A stretch of DNA of 52,785 nt from Meridianimarinicoccus zhengii (GTDB lineage Bacteria > Pseudomonadota > Alphaproteobacteria > Rhodobacterales > Rhodobacteraceae): the NCBI RefSeq assembly GCF_003254465.1, contig NZ_QDFI01000025.1:1-52785 (forward strand), read 5' to 3'. The notes below the pieces were generated by a model. That model was given only the letters and a program-made list of their open reading frames with translations, made no database searches and was not told the origin of the DNA. The stretch's first letter is position 1. Each line of letters begins with the position of its first letter. Below are positions 7,883 to 17,843 of the stretch, in pieces. Position numbers and translations under genes: made by a program.

Positions 7883-10444
7883 TCAGTAGAGCCCGCCCGA
7901 ACTGATCGTGCCGAACCCGGCCTGCGGCGCGATGCGCCGAACCTCGCCGGTGGAGGTCGTGACCTCGCGCCCATCTTCCAGCGCCTCGGACCGGGTGAAG
8001 AGCGGCAGGTTGCCGCCCATGGCGAAGCCCCCGTCGATCGCCGCCACGCCGAAGGCCGGGTCGATCCCGTCGCGGAAGTATTCCGCAACGACATTCGGGC
8101 CGCTCGCGTCGTTTGGCAGGCGGGCACCGGTCACGCGGTCGATCTTGATGAAATGCCCGCCGGGCGGAACCTCGAACGGGCCGCCGCCGAATGCCTCCAC
8201 CGCGTGGGTCATGAACTCGTTGAACACCGGCCCGCACATGCCGCCGCCCGACGCGCCGCTGCCCAGCGACCGGGGCTGGTCGAAACCGATGTAGCAGCCC
8301 GCCACGATGTTCGACGTGAAGCCCACGAACCACACGTCCTTCTCGTCGTTGGTGGTGCCGGTCTTGCCCGCCGTCGGCACCGGCAGGTTCACGGTGCGCG
8401 CCGCGGTGCCGCGATCCACCACGCCCTGCATCATCGACGTGATCTGGTAAGCCGTGATCGGGTCGATCACCTGTTCGCGGTCATCGGCGATGCGCGGCGC
8501 CTCGCCCGCCGCCAGGGCCGGATCGCCGCAATCGATGCAGTCCCGCGCATCGTGGCGGTACACCGTCCGCCCCCAGCGATCCTGGATGCGGTCCACCAGC
8601 GTCGGCTCCACCCGTTCGCCGCCATTGGCGAACATCGCATAGGCCGCCACCATCCGGTAGAGCGTCGTCTCCCCCGACCCCAGCGAATTGGCCAGGAACG
8701 GGTCCATGTCGTCATAGACCCCGAAACGCTCGGAATAGGCCGCCACCTTGTCCATCCCCACGGCCTGCGCCAGCCGGATGGTCATCAGGTTCCGCGACCG
8801 CTCGATGCCCGTGCGCAGCGGCGTCGGCCCGTAGAAGCGGTTGGAATAGTTCTTCGGCCGCCAGATCTCGCCGCCAATATTCACCTCGATCGGCGCATCC
8901 ACCACGATGGTCGCGGGCGTGTAGCCATTGTCGAGCGCGGTGGCATAGACGAAGGGCTTGAACGACGACCCCGGCTGGCGCGTCGCCTGCGTGGCGCGGT
9001 TGAACACCGAATTCTGATAGGAAAATCCGCCCTGCATGGCGATCACGCGGCCCGTGTTCACGTCCATGGCGACGAACGCGCCCTGCACTTCCGGGATCTG
9101 GCGCAGGCTGTAATGGGTGACTTCCGCGTCCTCGCCCGTTTCGGCACGGACATAGACGATCTCGCCCAAGCCCAGCAGGTCGTCGGGCACGCGCGGGCGG
9201 CGCTCGCCCCGGCGCGCGGCCCATTGCATCTCGTCCAGCGGGATCACGTCGGTGTCCGGGTCCACGGGCTGGCCCTCGATCCCGATGCGCGCTTCCGTGT
9301 CGGACAGCGACAGCACCACGGCGAGCTTCCAGCCATCAATGTCGCGCGGCAGGTCCGCACTGTCCAGCGCGCCGCGCCAGTCCGCTTCCGTGCCCAGCGC
9401 CTCGGCCTGCACGAACTGCCCCGTGCCACGCCACAGCCCGCGCTGGCGGTCATAGCGTTCCAGCCCGCCGCGCAGCGCTTCGGCCGCGCGCTGCTGAAGG
9501 TCCGGGTCCAGTGTGGACCGCACCGACAACCCGCCGGTGAAGAATTCCGCCTCGCCGAAATCGCGGCTCAGCTGGCGCCGGATCTCGTCGGTGAAATAGC
9601 CGCGCGGCGGGATCGCCGCCCGGAAGCTTTCGAAATCGCCCGATTGAACCGTGCGCAATGGTTCCGCCTGCGCGCGGCGACGTTCCGCGTCGTCGATATA
9701 TCCGTTCTCGAACATCTCGCGCAGCACGAAATTGCGCCGCCCCACCGCGCGGTCCCGTTCACGCACCGGATGCAGGGTCGATGGCGCCTTGGGCAGCGCG
9801 GCCAGATACGCCGCCTCTTCCACGGTCAGGTCGGCGAGGATCTTGTTGAAATAGGTCTGCGCCGCCGCGGCCACCCCGTAACTGTTCTGCCCGAGATAGA
9901 TCTCGTTAAGGTACAGCTCTAGGATCTGCTCCTTGCTCAGCGTCTGCTCCAATCGCGTGGCGAGAATCAGTTCCTTGATCTTGCGCTCGGCCGACCGGTC
10001 CGAAGACAGCAGGAAGTTCTTCATCACCTGCTGCGTGATGGTGGACGCGCCGCGCAGTTCGCCCCCCTGCGCCATGTCCAGCACCGCCGCCGCGATCCCC
10101 ACCGGATCGAAACCGCCATGGGAATAGAAATTCTTGTCTTCCGCGGAAATGAAGGCCTGCTTCACGAGATCCGGGATCTCGCTGGCCGGGGCGAACAGCC
10201 GCCGTTCGCGGGCGAACTCGTCGATCAACTGCCCCTCGCCGGAATAGACCCGGCTGATCGTGGGCGGCGCGTATTGCGCAAGCTGTTCGTGGTTCGGCAG
10301 GTCGCGGCCATACATCCACAGCACCCCGCCGACCATGATCGCGGCCAGAACCGCGCCGATGGTCACGAAGCTGAAGATCGCGCCGAAGAATCCGAAGATG
10401 AAGCGAAGCAAGGTCGATACCTTCCGGAAGGAAACGCTGCCCAT
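7883..10444 (-). CDS. mrcA: Penicillin-binding protein 1A (bifunctional peptidoglycan synthase)
   Basis: Encodes 853 residues, the usual size for class A PBP1A. A cytoplasmic tail and one transmembrane helix (about residues 13-45) anchor it in the inner membrane. The glycosyltransferase 51 domain follows, with catalytic Glu102 in EDKNFYSHGGFD and GASTITQQVMKN. An OB-like insert leads to the transpeptidase domain with the nucleophile in SSFK (Ser493, Lys496) and KTGT (Lys694). It polymerises lipid II and crosslinks the stem peptides in the periplasm. The upstream aminotransferase gene ends 53 bases away on the same strand, so they may be co-transcribed. Confidence 0.96.
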   Translation of the reverse strand: MGSVSFRKVSTLLRFIFGFFGAIFSFVTIGAVLAAIMVGGVLWMYGRDLPNHEQLAQYAPPTISRVYSGEGQLIDEFARERRLFAPASEIPDLVKQAFISAEDKNFYSHGGFDPVGIAAAVLDMAQGGELRGASTITQQVMKNFLLSSDRSAERKIKELILATRLEQTLSKEQILELYLNEIYLGQNSYGVAAAAQTYFNKILADLTVEEAAYLAALPKAPSTLHPVRERDRAVGRRNFVLREMFENGYIDDAERRRAQAEPLRTVQSGDFESFRAAIPPRGYFTDEIRRQLSRDFGEAEFFTGGLSVRSTLDPDLQQRAAEALRGGLERYDRQRGLWRGTGQFVQAEALGTEADWRGALDSADLPRDIDGWKLAVVLSLSDTEARIGIEGQPVDPDTDVIPLDEMQWAARRGERRPRVPDDLLGLGEIVYVRAETGEDAEVTHYSLRQIPEVQGAFVAMDVNTGRVIAMQGGFSYQNSVFNRATQATRQPGSSFKPFVYATALDNGYTPATIVVDAPIEVNIGGEIWRPKNYSNRFYGPTPLRTGIERSRNLMTIRLAQAVGMDKVAAYSERFGVYDDMDPFLANSLGSGETTLYRMVAAYAMFANGGERVEPTLVDRIQDRWGRTVYRHDARDCIDCGDPALAAGEAPRIADDREQVIDPITAYQITSMMQGVVDRGTAARTVNLPVPTAGKTGTTNDEKDVWFVGFTSNIVAGCYIGFDQPRSLGSGASGGGMCGPVFNEFMTHAVEAFGGGPFEVPPGGHFIKIDRVTGARLPNDASGPNVVAEYFRDGIDPAFGVAAIDGGFAMGGNLPLFTRSEALEDGREVTTSTGEVRRIAPQAGFGTISSGGLY

Positions 10445-10497
10445 ATACCCCGCGCAGCCCGCAGGGTCAAAATCACAACTCGTGTCGGGTTGTCACG

Positions 10498-11649
10498 TCA
10501 CGCGGCCCCCCGCGCGCGCATGTAGGCGGTGAGCCGCGCAAGCCCCTCGCGGATATCCGCCGTCGCCGCGGCATAGGAAAACCGCAGCGTCCCGTGCCCG
10601 CGCACCGGGTCGAAATCCAGCCCCGGCGTGACCGCGACCCCCGCCCGGTCAAGGATGTCGCGTGCGAAGGACAGGCTGTCATCGGTCAGGTGCGACACGT
10701 CGGCATAGATGTAGAACGCGCCGTCGGGCGGCGCGATCCGGTCAAACCCCGCCCGCGGCAGCCCGTCGAGCAGCAGGCGCCGGTTCTCGGCATAGGACGC
10801 GCGCACGGCCTCGGCCTCGTCCCGGCCTTCCAGCGCGCCGATGGCCGCGACCTGGCTGGCATGGGGCGGGCAGATGAACAGGTTCTGCGCCAGCCGTTCC
10901 ACCGTGCGCACCATGCCGGGCGGCACGACCATCCAGCCCACGCGCCATCCCGTCATGCAGAAATACTTCGAAAAGGAATTCACTACGATCACGTCGTCGG
11001 TCAGCTCCAGCGCGCTGGTGGCGCGGTCGGCGAAATGGAGTCCGTGATAGATCTCGTCCGAAATCAGGGCCGTGCCCTGCGACGCGCATGTGTCCACCAG
11101 CGCCCCCAGACCCGCGTGATCGAGGATTGTGCCCGTCGGGTTGGCGGGCGAGGCCACGATCAGCCCGTCCAGATCGCCGGGCACGTCCCCCGGTCCCATC
11201 CGGTGTCCCGCCGCGTCCCCGGTCGGCACGCCCACAGGCGTCATCGCCAGCGCTTTCAGGATCTGGCGATAGCTGGGATAGCCCGGTTCCGACACGCCGA
11301 CACGCGCGCCCGTGTCGAACAGCGCCGTGAACGCCAGCACGAAGGCGCCCGACGATCCGGCGGTGACGATGACGCGGCCCGGGTCCAGATCGACGCCGTA
11401 CCAGTCGCCGTAAAGCCGCGCGATGCCCGCGCGCAATGCCGGCAGTCCCAGCGCCACTGTATAGCCCAGCGGCGCGCTCGCACCCAGCGCCTGCGCCAGC
11501 GCGTCATGGGCAGAGCGCGGGGCCGGGCTGCCGGGCTGGCCGATCTCCATGTGGACGATGTGGCGGCCCGCGGCCTCGGCCTCGGCGGCGGCGCGCGCCA
11601 CATCCATCACGATGAAGGGATCGACCGCGCTGCGGCTTGATGTTTTCAT
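10498..11649 (-). CDS. Pyridoxal-phosphate aminotransferase, class I/II
   Basis: Encodes 383 residues. The ATG at 11649 was chosen because GGAG lies 6 bases upstream; another in-frame ATG at 11673 lacks this. It has the fold-type I features GQPGSPAP, SSGAFVLAF (phosphate-binding region), ANPTGTI (N/PTG motif), DEIYHGLHF and VVNSFSKYFCMTGWRVGW with the Schiff-base lysine at about residue 228. These fit aspartate/alanine-type aminotransferases; the exact substrate is not resolvable. The gene is divergent from bepA with less than 60 bases between starts, so they share a promoter region. Confidence 0.9.
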   Translation of the reverse strand: MKTSSRSAVDPFIVMDVARAAAEAEAAGRHIVHMEIGQPGSPAPRSAHDALAQALGASAPLGYTVALGLPALRAGIARLYGDWYGVDLDPGRVIVTAGSSGAFVLAFTALFDTGARVGVSEPGYPSYRQILKALAMTPVGVPTGDAAGHRMGPGDVPGDLDGLIVASPANPTGTILDHAGLGALVDTCASQGTALISDEIYHGLHFADRATSALELTDDVIVVNSFSKYFCMTGWRVGWMVVPPGMVRTVERLAQNLFICPPHASQVAAIGALEGRDEAEAVRASYAENRRLLLDGLPRAGFDRIAPPDGAFYIYADVSHLTDDSLSFARDILDRAGVAVTPGLDFDPVRGHGTLRFSYAAATADIREGLARLTAYMRARGAA

Positions 11650-11701
11650 GGAATTCTCCGACACCTTGGCCATGCGTTCGCATCCCCCGCGCCCCAGGTC
11701 A

Positions 11702-13054
11702 ATGACCCGCGCCGCCCGCCCCCTCAGCCTGCTGCGCGCGCTCTGCGCGGCGGCGGTGCTGGTGCTGTCGGCGCTGCCCGCCGCGGCGCAGGGGCTGATC
11801 CGCGATGCGGGGATGGAACACGGACTCGACCGGATGGCGCGGCCCATCCTGACCGCTGCGGGCTTGCCCGCGAACCGCACCCGCGTGCTCGTGGTCAACG
11901 ACATGCAGATGAACGCCTTCGTCGTGGACAGCCGCACGATCTTCGTCACCGCCGGGCTGATCCTGCGCATGCAGAGCGCGGACGAACTCCAGGCCGTGAT
12001 CGCCCATGAAGCCGCCCATATCTCCAACGGCCATTTTGCGCGCCGGGGGCTGAACGCGCAGGCCGCGCGCAACGCCGCACTCGTGGGCCTTGCGGTGGGC
12101 GTCGCCGCCGGCGCGGCATCCGGCACGCCCGAGGCCGGGGTGGGCATCGCCCTCGGCACCCAATCGAGCGCACTGCGCAATTTCCTCAGCCACACCCGCG
12201 AGGAAGAGGCCGCCGCGGACAAGTCCGGCATGCGTTACCTCGCCATCGCGGGCGTGGACCCCGCCGCGCTTGGCGCCGTGCTGGAAAACTTCGCGGGGCA
12301 GGAGGCGCTGACCCCCGGCCAGCAGGACCCCTACGCCCGCTCCCACCCGCTGTCGCGCGAACGGGTCCGCGCCGTGGAATCGACCGCCACGGCACTGGAC
12401 CCCCTGCCCGCCGACCGGGCGGAGGAACATTACTGGTTCGACCGCACCAAGGCACTGCTGTCCGCCTATTTCCGCGCGCCCGGCTACACCTTCCGCCGCG
12501 TCGGCGCGGACGACACCTCCGACGCCGCCCGCATCGCCCGCGCCATGGCCCATCACAGGAACGGCGACCTGCCCGCGGCCCGCGCCGAACTCACCGCCGC
12601 CATCGACGCCCGCCCCGAAGACCCGTTCCTGCATGACCTTATGGGCTGGATCGAACTCGAATGGGGCAACTGGGACGCCGCGCGAGACGCCTATGCCCGC
12701 GCCGCCGAACTCGCCCCGCGCGAGCCGCTCATCAAGGCGGGCTATGGCCGCGCCCTGCTGGCCCGCGACACGGCCCCGGACAATGCCCGCGCGCTGGAGG
12801 TCCTGACCGACGCCCGCGCCCGCGACCCCTATGACGCGAACCTGCTGCGCGACCTCGCCATCGCCCATGCCCGCGCCGGGCAGGACGGGCTTGCGGCCCT
12901 CGCCACCGCCGAACGCTACGCGCTGACCGGACGGCTGGAGGACGCGGGCGTGCTCGCGCGCCGGGCCGAAGGGGCGCTGCCCACGGGTTCCCCCGGCTGG
13001 TCGCGCGCGCAGGACATCGTCCGCGCCGCTGAAATGAACGAGAAACGGAGATGA
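11702..13054 (+). CDS. bepA: M48 family metalloprotease with TPR region (BepA-like)
   Basis: Encodes about 450 residues. The signal peptide is clear (LLRALCAAAVLVLSALPAAA), so the protein is periplasmic. The zinc-binding HEAAH motif is at His102-His106, and the third ligand is probably in REEEAAADKSG. The M48 domain is followed by a C-terminal TPR region of about 180 residues. BepA in E. coli degrades or chaperones outer-membrane proteins such as LptD; this role is inferred by family. An earlier in-frame ATG at 11672 is possible. The stop overlaps the start codon region of the next gene (ATGA), and the DsbA-like partner downstream suggests a joint role in envelope protein quality. Confidence 0.9.
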   Translation: MTRAARPLSLLRALCAAAVLVLSALPAAAQGLIRDAGMEHGLDRMARPILTAAGLPANRTRVLVVNDMQMNAFVVDSRTIFVTAGLILRMQSADELQAVIAHEAAHISNGHFARRGLNAQAARNAALVGLAVGVAAGAASGTPEAGVGIALGTQSSALRNFLSHTREEEAAADKSGMRYLAIAGVDPAALGAVLENFAGQEALTPGQQDPYARSHPLSRERVRAVESTATALDPLPADRAEEHYWFDRTKALLSAYFRAPGYTFRRVGADDTSDAARIARAMAHHRNGDLPAARAELTAAIDARPEDPFLHDLMGWIELEWGNWDAARDAYARAAELAPREPLIKAGYGRALLARDTAPDNARALEVLTDARARDPYDANLLRDLAIAHARAGQDGLAALATAERYALTGRLEDAGVLARRAEGALPTGSPGWSRAQDIVRAAEMNEKRR

Positions 13055-13056
13055 CG

Positions 13057-13818
13057 ATGCTGACCACCGCCCTGCGCCCCGCGCTGACCGGCCTGGCGCT
13101 CTGCGCCAGCCTTGCGGCCCCCGCCGCGGCCTTCGACATGCAGGCCATGACCCCGGACGAACGCACTGCCTTCCGCGCTGAGATCCGCGCCTACCTGCTC
13201 GACAACCCGGAGGTGCTCATGGAGGCCATCGGCGTGCTGGAGGCCCGCGAACAGGCGGCGCAGGCCGCCGGCGACCGCGACCTGATCGCCAGCCTGTCGG
13301 ACGAGATCTTCGCCGACGGCCGGTCCTGGGTCGGCGGCAACCCCGATGGCGACGTGACGCTGGTGGAATTCATGGATTATCGTTGCAGCTATTGCCGCCG
13401 CGCCCATGAAGACGTGACCGAACTGCTCGACCGCGACGGCGACATCCGCTTCGTGGTCAAGGAATTCCCGATCCTCGGGCCGGACTCCCTGCTCGCCTCG
13501 CGCTTCGCCATCGCCGTGCGCAACACCGCCGGCGCCGACGCCTATGGCACGGTCCACGACGCGCTGATGACGATGCGCGGCAACGTGACCGAGGACAGCC
13601 TGACCCGCATCGCCCGCGACGCGGGGCTGGACCCCGAACCGATCCTCGCGGCCATGGACGCGCCCGATGTGGTGGCGGAACTGCAAGCCAACCGCGCGCT
13701 GGCCGAACGGCTCGGGATCAACGGCACGCCGGGCTTCGTGCTGGGCGACGAGATCCTGCGCGGCTACCTGCCGCTGGCGCAGATGCAGGAACGGGTCGCG
13801 CAGGTCCGGGCCGACTGA
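13057..13818 (+). CDS. DsbA family periplasmic thiol:disulfide oxidoreductase (Com1/ScsC-like)
   Basis: Encodes 253 residues from ATG 13057. I preferred this over the ATG at 13051 because GGAG at 13047-13050 touches the first ATG but is 6 bases from the second. A signal peptide ends at APAAA. The N-terminal helical region (EIRAYLLDNPEVLMEAI) resembles the oligomerising segment of Com1/ScsC-type proteins. The thioredoxin core has a CSYC active site at Cys110-Cys113, and NGTPGFVLGD provides the cis-proline. It probably oxidises or isomerises exported proteins. It is co-transcribed with bepA and converges on ispG. Confidence 0.92.
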   Translation: MLTTALRPALTGLALCASLAAPAAAFDMQAMTPDERTAFRAEIRAYLLDNPEVLMEAIGVLEAREQAAQAAGDRDLIASLSDEIFADGRSWVGGNPDGDVTLVEFMDYRCSYCRRAHEDVTELLDRDGDIRFVVKEFPILGPDSLLASRFAIAVRNTAGADAYGTVHDALMTMRGNVTEDSLTRIARDAGLDPEPILAAMDAPDVVAELQANRALAERLGINGTPGFVLGDEILRGYLPLAQMQERVAQVRAD

Positions 13819-13819
13819 C

Positions 13820-13854
13820 CCGGACGCGCGGCGCTCATTCCGCCGCGCGTCCGG
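13820..13854. terminator. GC-rich 14-bp hairpin between convergent genes
   Basis: CCGGACGCGCGGCG (13820-13833), a 7-base spacer and the exact complementary arm (13841-13854) form a perfect 14-bp stem. It sits between the DsbA-like gene (stop 13818) and the ispG stop (13835), and one arm is part of the ispG coding end. There is no clear T-tract. The position suggests a bidirectional transcription barrier or mRNA 3'-end stabiliser. Confidence 0.5.
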
Positions 13855-14968
13855 CCGCGGTGGCCTCCGCCTCGATCTCCTCGGCCTTCTTCTCCACCTG
13901 CTCGACGATGTGCTCGATCATCTGGTCGTTGCTCAGCTTGTGGCTTTGCTTGCCCGCAAGATAGACCATGCCCGACCCGGCCCCGCCGCCGGTGAAGCCC
14001 ACATCGGTCATCAGCGCCTCGCCGGGGCCGTTCACCACGCAGCCGATGATCGACAGGCTCATTGGCGTCTTGATGTGCTCCAGCCGCTGCTCCAGCTTCT
14101 CCACCGTCTTGATGACGTCGAACCCCTGCCGCGCGCAGGACGGGCAGGAAATGATGTTCACGCCGCGATGCCGCAAGCCCAGCGATTTCAGGATCTCGTA
14201 CCCGACGCGGATCTCCTCCACCGGGTCGGCGGACAGGCTCACCCGGATCGTGTCGCCAATGCCCATCCACAGAAGATTGCCCAGCCCGATGGCCGATTTA
14301 ACCGTGCCCGCGTTCAGTGTGCCCGCCTCGGTGATCCCCAGATGCAGCGGCGCATCCGTCGCCTCGGCCAGCGACTGATAGGCGGCAGCGGCCAGGAACA
14401 CGTCCGACGCCTTCACGCTGATCTTGTACTCGCGGAAATCGTTGTCCTCGAGAATGCGGATGTGATCCATCCCGCTTTCGACCATCGCCTCGGGACACGG
14501 CTCGCCGTATTTCTCCAGCAGGTCGCGCTCAAGGCTCCCGGCGTTCACGCCGATGCGAATCGAACAGCCGTGATCCTTCGCGGCCTGGATCACCTCGCGC
14601 ACGCGCTTTTCATCCCCGATATTGCCGGGATTGATCCGCAGGCAGGCCGCCCCCGCCTCCGCCGCCTCGATGGCGCGGCGGTAGTGGAAATGGATGTCGG
14701 CCACGATGGGCACCGGGCTTTCGCGCACGATCTCGCGCAGCGCGCGGGTCGATGCCTCGTCCGGGGTGGACACGCGCACGATATCCGCCCCCGCCTCGGC
14801 ACAGGCCTGCACCTGCGCGATGGTCGCGGCCACGTCGGTCGTGTCGGTGTTGGTCATGGTCTGCACGCTGATCGGCGCGTCCCCGCCCACGGGCACCGAC
14901 CCGACCATGATCTGCCGGGACTTCCGGCGGTCGATATTGCGCCACGGGCGGATGGGATTGTGCGACAT
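13835..14968 (-). CDS. ispG: 4-hydroxy-3-methylbut-2-en-1-yl diphosphate synthase IspG (GcpE)
   Basis: Encodes 377 residues from ATG 14968 ([12 protein letters not shown]), the family's usual N terminus; longer in-frame extensions look non-coding. IspG carries a 4Fe-4S cluster and reduces MEcPP to HMBPP in the non-mevalonate isoprenoid pathway in the cytoplasm. Cluster-ligand regions SCPSCARQG and [12 protein letters not shown] are present, together with [11 protein letters not shown] and the C-terminal [16 protein letters not shown]. The C-terminal tail ([19 protein letters not shown]) is typical for this bacterial group. The gene upstream on the same strand is the RodZ-like regulator, 248 bases away. 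Confidence 0.96.
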   Translation of the reverse strand: MSHNPIRPWRNIDRRKSRQIMVGSVPVGGDAPISVQTMTNTDTTDVAATIAQVQACAEAGADIVRVSTPDEASTRALREIVRESPVPIVADIHFHYRRAIEAAEAGAACLRINPGNIGDEKRVREVIQAAKDHGCSIRIGVNAGSLERDLLEKYGEPCPEAMVESGMDHIRILEDNDFREYKISVKASDVFLAAAAYQSLAEATDAPLHLGITEAGTLNAGTVKSAIGLGNLLWMGIGDTIRVSLSADPVEEIRVGYEILKSLGLRHRGVNIISCPSCARQGFDVIKTVEKLEQRLEHIKTPMSLSIIGCVVNGPGEALMTDVGFTGGGAGSGMVYLAGKQSHKLSNDQMIEHIVEQVEKKAEEIEAEATAAGRAAE

Positions 14969-15216
14969 GGGGTCTGGCCTCGCTTGCCCGGAAGGATCGC
15001 TGTCACGCAGGACAATAGGGCCGCGACGCCGCCGCTGCAACGCCGCTCCCGGTCACGCGGGCGTGGCCACGGCGTCGGTGCGGGTGCACGGGCCGCCGCG
15101 TGTCACCGGCGGGCCGATCCGCGGCCCGGCCCGCCGGTCCGGTCCACCGGCGCACCATGGCGGAACGGCAGACTGGCGCGGATGCAGGGGTTCGGGGGCT
15201 GTCGGGCCGCGCGCGT

Positions 15217-16443
15217 TCAGTCCGCGGCGGGCGTGGGTTCGGCCGGGGCGATCACCAGTTCCGCAAGCCGTGCAAGCTCCGGATCGGCGGACAGATCGGC
15301 CACGGCATAGCTGTCCGTCAGCGCCTCGGCCGACAGGACCACGTTCTTGGCGACCGACGTGCCCGCGCCCGCGGGGCCATAGGTTTCCCCGTTCACGGCG
15401 AAGAAGACGGACCCCGAATTGCCCGCACGCAGGGTCGGCGGCACGTCGCTGTCGGGCAGCACGAAACGCTCGCCCTCTTCCATGATCTTTTCCAGCAGCA
15501 CCGTGCCGTCGGCGGCGCGCACGCGCACCCATGCAGGGCGGCGCGCGAACATCACGACCGCCGGCGGCGGGGCCTCGACAACCTGCACCTCGGGCGTATC
15601 GTCGTCTGTGTCCTCGGCGTCCCGGTCCGCATCGGCGATGGCGGCGGGCGGCGGGGACAGCATGTCGCGGGGTGGCTCGGCGCGGGCAAAGACGCCCTGC
15701 GCATCGGGGTCGAGCGTCGCGATCGGCCCGTCGCGCGGCACCAGAACGGGGGTATCGAGCGCCTGCGGGCGATAAAGCCGCTCCATCGCCGCGACGCTCG
15801 GCGCACTGTTGTCGATGCCAAGCCCGGCCATGTCGCGCGCCACCGCCTCCGGCCCCGCGACGGCAAGCGGCGCATCCACCGGCGCCACGGTCACGCGCTG
15901 GATTTCCTGCAGGACCGACCAGCCGCCATATCCCAGCGCCCCGGCCAGTGCCGCCAGCACCAGCACGGACCCCACGGCCCCGGCCTGCACGCCCTGGAAC
16001 AGGCCCGGCGTGGGTGCTGCGCTGATCGGGCTGCGCGCCAGCATCGCGGCACTCGGATCGTTGCGGCGCACGGGCGTCGTGCGCCCGCCGCGGGTCTTGG
16101 GCTTGCGCGCATAGACCTGCGCCTCGAGCCCGCCCACATGGGAAAAGCCGCTTTCCGAACAGAAACGCTGATAGACCCAGTCCGGACTCATGCCCAGATA
16201 CCGGGCATAGGACTTCACGTAACCGGCGATGAATCCGGGCGTCTCGAACACCGACAGGTCGGCATCCTCGATCCCCGCCAGGTATTCCGCCTTGATCTTG
16301 ATGTCGCGCTGCACGTCGAGCAGGGACTTCCCGAGCGTAGCGCGCTCGCCACGCATCAGGTCGCCCAGCGTCAGTTCGTAATCGTCGAAACTTTTCAGTC
16401 CGGTCTCACGCCCTAGCGTGGGCCCCGCGCTGTGCCCGTTCAT
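15217..16443 (-). CDS. RodZ-like helix-turn-helix membrane protein (DUF4115)
   Basis: Encodes about 408 residues. A cytoplasmic Xre-type helix-turn-helix domain occupies about residues 20-95 (LGDLMRGERATLGKSLLDVQ, then GYVKSYARYLG). One transmembrane helix follows at about 145-165 (SVLVLAALAGALGYGGW), then an acidic and proline-rich linker and a C-terminal DUF4115 beta domain (PAWVRVRAADGTVLLEKIM). This is the architecture of RodZ, which links the MreB cytoskeleton to cell-wall elongation. In alphaproteobacteria it lies near ispG, as here. The start at 16443 was chosen as the first ATG before the conserved region. Confidence 0.85.
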   Translation of the reverse strand: MNGHSAGPTLGRETGLKSFDDYELTLGDLMRGERATLGKSLLDVQRDIKIKAEYLAGIEDADLSVFETPGFIAGYVKSYARYLGMSPDWVYQRFCSESGFSHVGGLEAQVYARKPKTRGGRTTPVRRNDPSAAMLARSPISAAPTPGLFQGVQAGAVGSVLVLAALAGALGYGGWSVLQEIQRVTVAPVDAPLAVAGPEAVARDMAGLGIDNSAPSVAAMERLYRPQALDTPVLVPRDGPIATLDPDAQGVFARAEPPRDMLSPPPAAIADADRDAEDTDDDTPEVQVVEAPPPAVVMFARRPAWVRVRAADGTVLLEKIMEEGERFVLPDSDVPPTLRAGNSGSVFFAVNGETYGPAGAGTSVAKNVVLSAEALTDSYAVADLSADPELARLAELVIAPAEPTPAAD

Positions 16444-16619
16444 GCGACATGTCCCATGCCTACTGCCCTTGCCCCGGCATCCACGCGATTCGGCGCGCGC
16501 GGTTTGCATACATCAAGCGTAGCACAGGCAACAGGACCGCGCACCCGTCATGCGCGTGGTAGCGCACCAACCGTAAACAGCAGGTTACGCGGAATTCCGC
16601 CCAGCGGCCGCCGCGCCCG

Positions 16620-17843
16620 TCAGGCCGACAGAGACTTGCGCGCCAGCGCGCAGTGCGACCACAGCCCGTCCAGCGCGCGCACCAGCCGGTCCATGTCGTC
16701 CGGCCCGTGCACCGGCGACGGGGTGAAGCGCAGCCGCTCCGTCCCCCGCGGCACGGTCGGGAAATTGATCGGCTGCACGTAGATCCCGCTCTCCGACAAC
16801 AGCCGGTCCGAGATCATCTTGCACTTCACCGGGTCGCCCACCGGCACCGGCACGATATGGCTGCCATGGTCGATCAGCGGCAGCCCGATCCCCTTCAGCC
16901 GCGCCTTCAGGATGCGCGCCTGCGCCTGGTGGCGTTCGCGCAGGAACGTGTCACCCTTCAGGTGCCGGATCGACGCCGCCGCCCCCGCCGCCACCGCCGG
17001 CGGGATCGACGTGGTGAAGATGAAGCCCGGCGCATAGGACCGGATCGCGTCCACCATCCGCGCCGAGGCGGCGATATACCCGCCCATCACGCCATACGCC
17101 TTGCCCAGCGTGCCGTTGATGATGTCGATGCGCCCCATCAGCCCGTCGCGCTCGGCCACGCCCGCACCGCGCGGCCCGTACAGCCCCACGGCATGCACCT
17201 CGTCCAGATAGGTCAGCGCGCCGAACTCGTCGGCGATATCGCAGATCTCGGCGATGGGGCCGAAATCGCCATCCATCGAATAGACCGACTCGAACGCGAT
17301 CACCTTGGGCGCGGCCGGGTCCAGCCCTTCCATGATCTCCCGCAGATGCGCGAGGTCGTTGTGGCGGAAGATGTGCTTCTCGCCCCGCCCGTGCTTGATT
17401 CCCTCGATCATCGACGCGTGGTTCAGCTCGTCCGAGATGATGACCAGCCCCGGAAACAGCCGCGGCAGCGTGCTCAGCGTCGCGTCGTTGGCGATATACG
17501 CCGAGGTGAAGACAAGCGCCGCTTCCTTGGCGTGCAGGTCGGCCAGCTCCGCCTCCAGCCGGCGGTGATAGACCGTCGTGCCCGAAATGTTGCGCGTGCC
17601 CCCGGACCCCGCGCCGGTGGCGTCCAGCGCCTCGTGCATCGCCGCCAGAACCGCGGGGTGCTGGCCCATGCCCAGATAGTCGTTCCCGCACCACACGGTG
17701 ATCGGCTGTTCCGTCCCGTCGGGCCGGGTCCAGACCGCGTGGGGAAACTGCCCCTGCCGCCGCTCGATATCGATGAACGTGCGATAGCGGCCTTCCTGGT
17801 GAAGCCGGGCGATCGCGGCGTCGAGCTGGGCGGTGTAGTCCAA
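16620..17843 (-). CDS. hemA: 5-aminolevulinate synthase (C4 pathway)
   Basis: Encodes 407 residues. It condenses glycine with succinyl-CoA to give 5-aminolevulinate, the first step of heme (and, where present, bacteriochlorophyll) synthesis, using pyridoxal phosphate. Features include [38 protein letters not shown] and the Schiff-base Lys248 in [12 protein letters not shown]. The start codon is TTG at 17843: AGGAGG lies 8 bases upstream and the resulting [11 protein letters not shown] matches the conserved N terminus of the family. The C4 enzyme is a marker of Alphaproteobacteria. No FNR-type TTGAT-N4-ATCAA box was found upstream. Confidence 0.97.
   Translation of the reverse strand: MDYTAQLDAAIARLHQEGRYRTFIDIERRQGQFPHAVWTRPDGTEQPITVWCGNDYLGMGQHPAVLAAMHEALDATGAGSGGTRNISGTTVYHRRLEAELADLHAKEAALVFTSAYIANDATLSTLPRLFPGLVIISDELNHASMIEGIKHGRGEKHIFRHNDLAHLREIMEGLDPAAPKVIAFESVYSMDGDFGPIAEICDIADEFGALTYLDEVHAVGLYGPRGAGVAERDGLMGRIDIINGTLGKAYGVMGGYIAASARMVDAIRSYAPGFIFTTSIPPAVAAGAAASIRHLKGDTFLRERHQAQARILKARLKGIGLPLIDHGSHIVPVPVGDPVKCKMISDRLLSESGIYVQPINFPTVPRGTERLRFTPSPVHGPDDMDRLVRALDGLWSHCALARKSLSA

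Noticed and set aside
5103-7889. Very long plus-strand open frame (928 codons) opposite DUF2189 and prfB
   Set aside because: Its product is rich in His, Arg and Gln without any domain, and it is antisense to well-recognised genes. Such frames arise from high GC at third codon positions.
8153-9922. Plus-strand open frame of 589 codons opposite mrcA
   Set aside because: Antisense shadow of PBP1A with an Arg/His-rich product and no motif.
13667-15310. Plus-strand open frame of 547 codons opposite ispG
   Set aside because: Starts inside the DsbA-like gene in another frame and runs antisense to ispG; no domain is seen.
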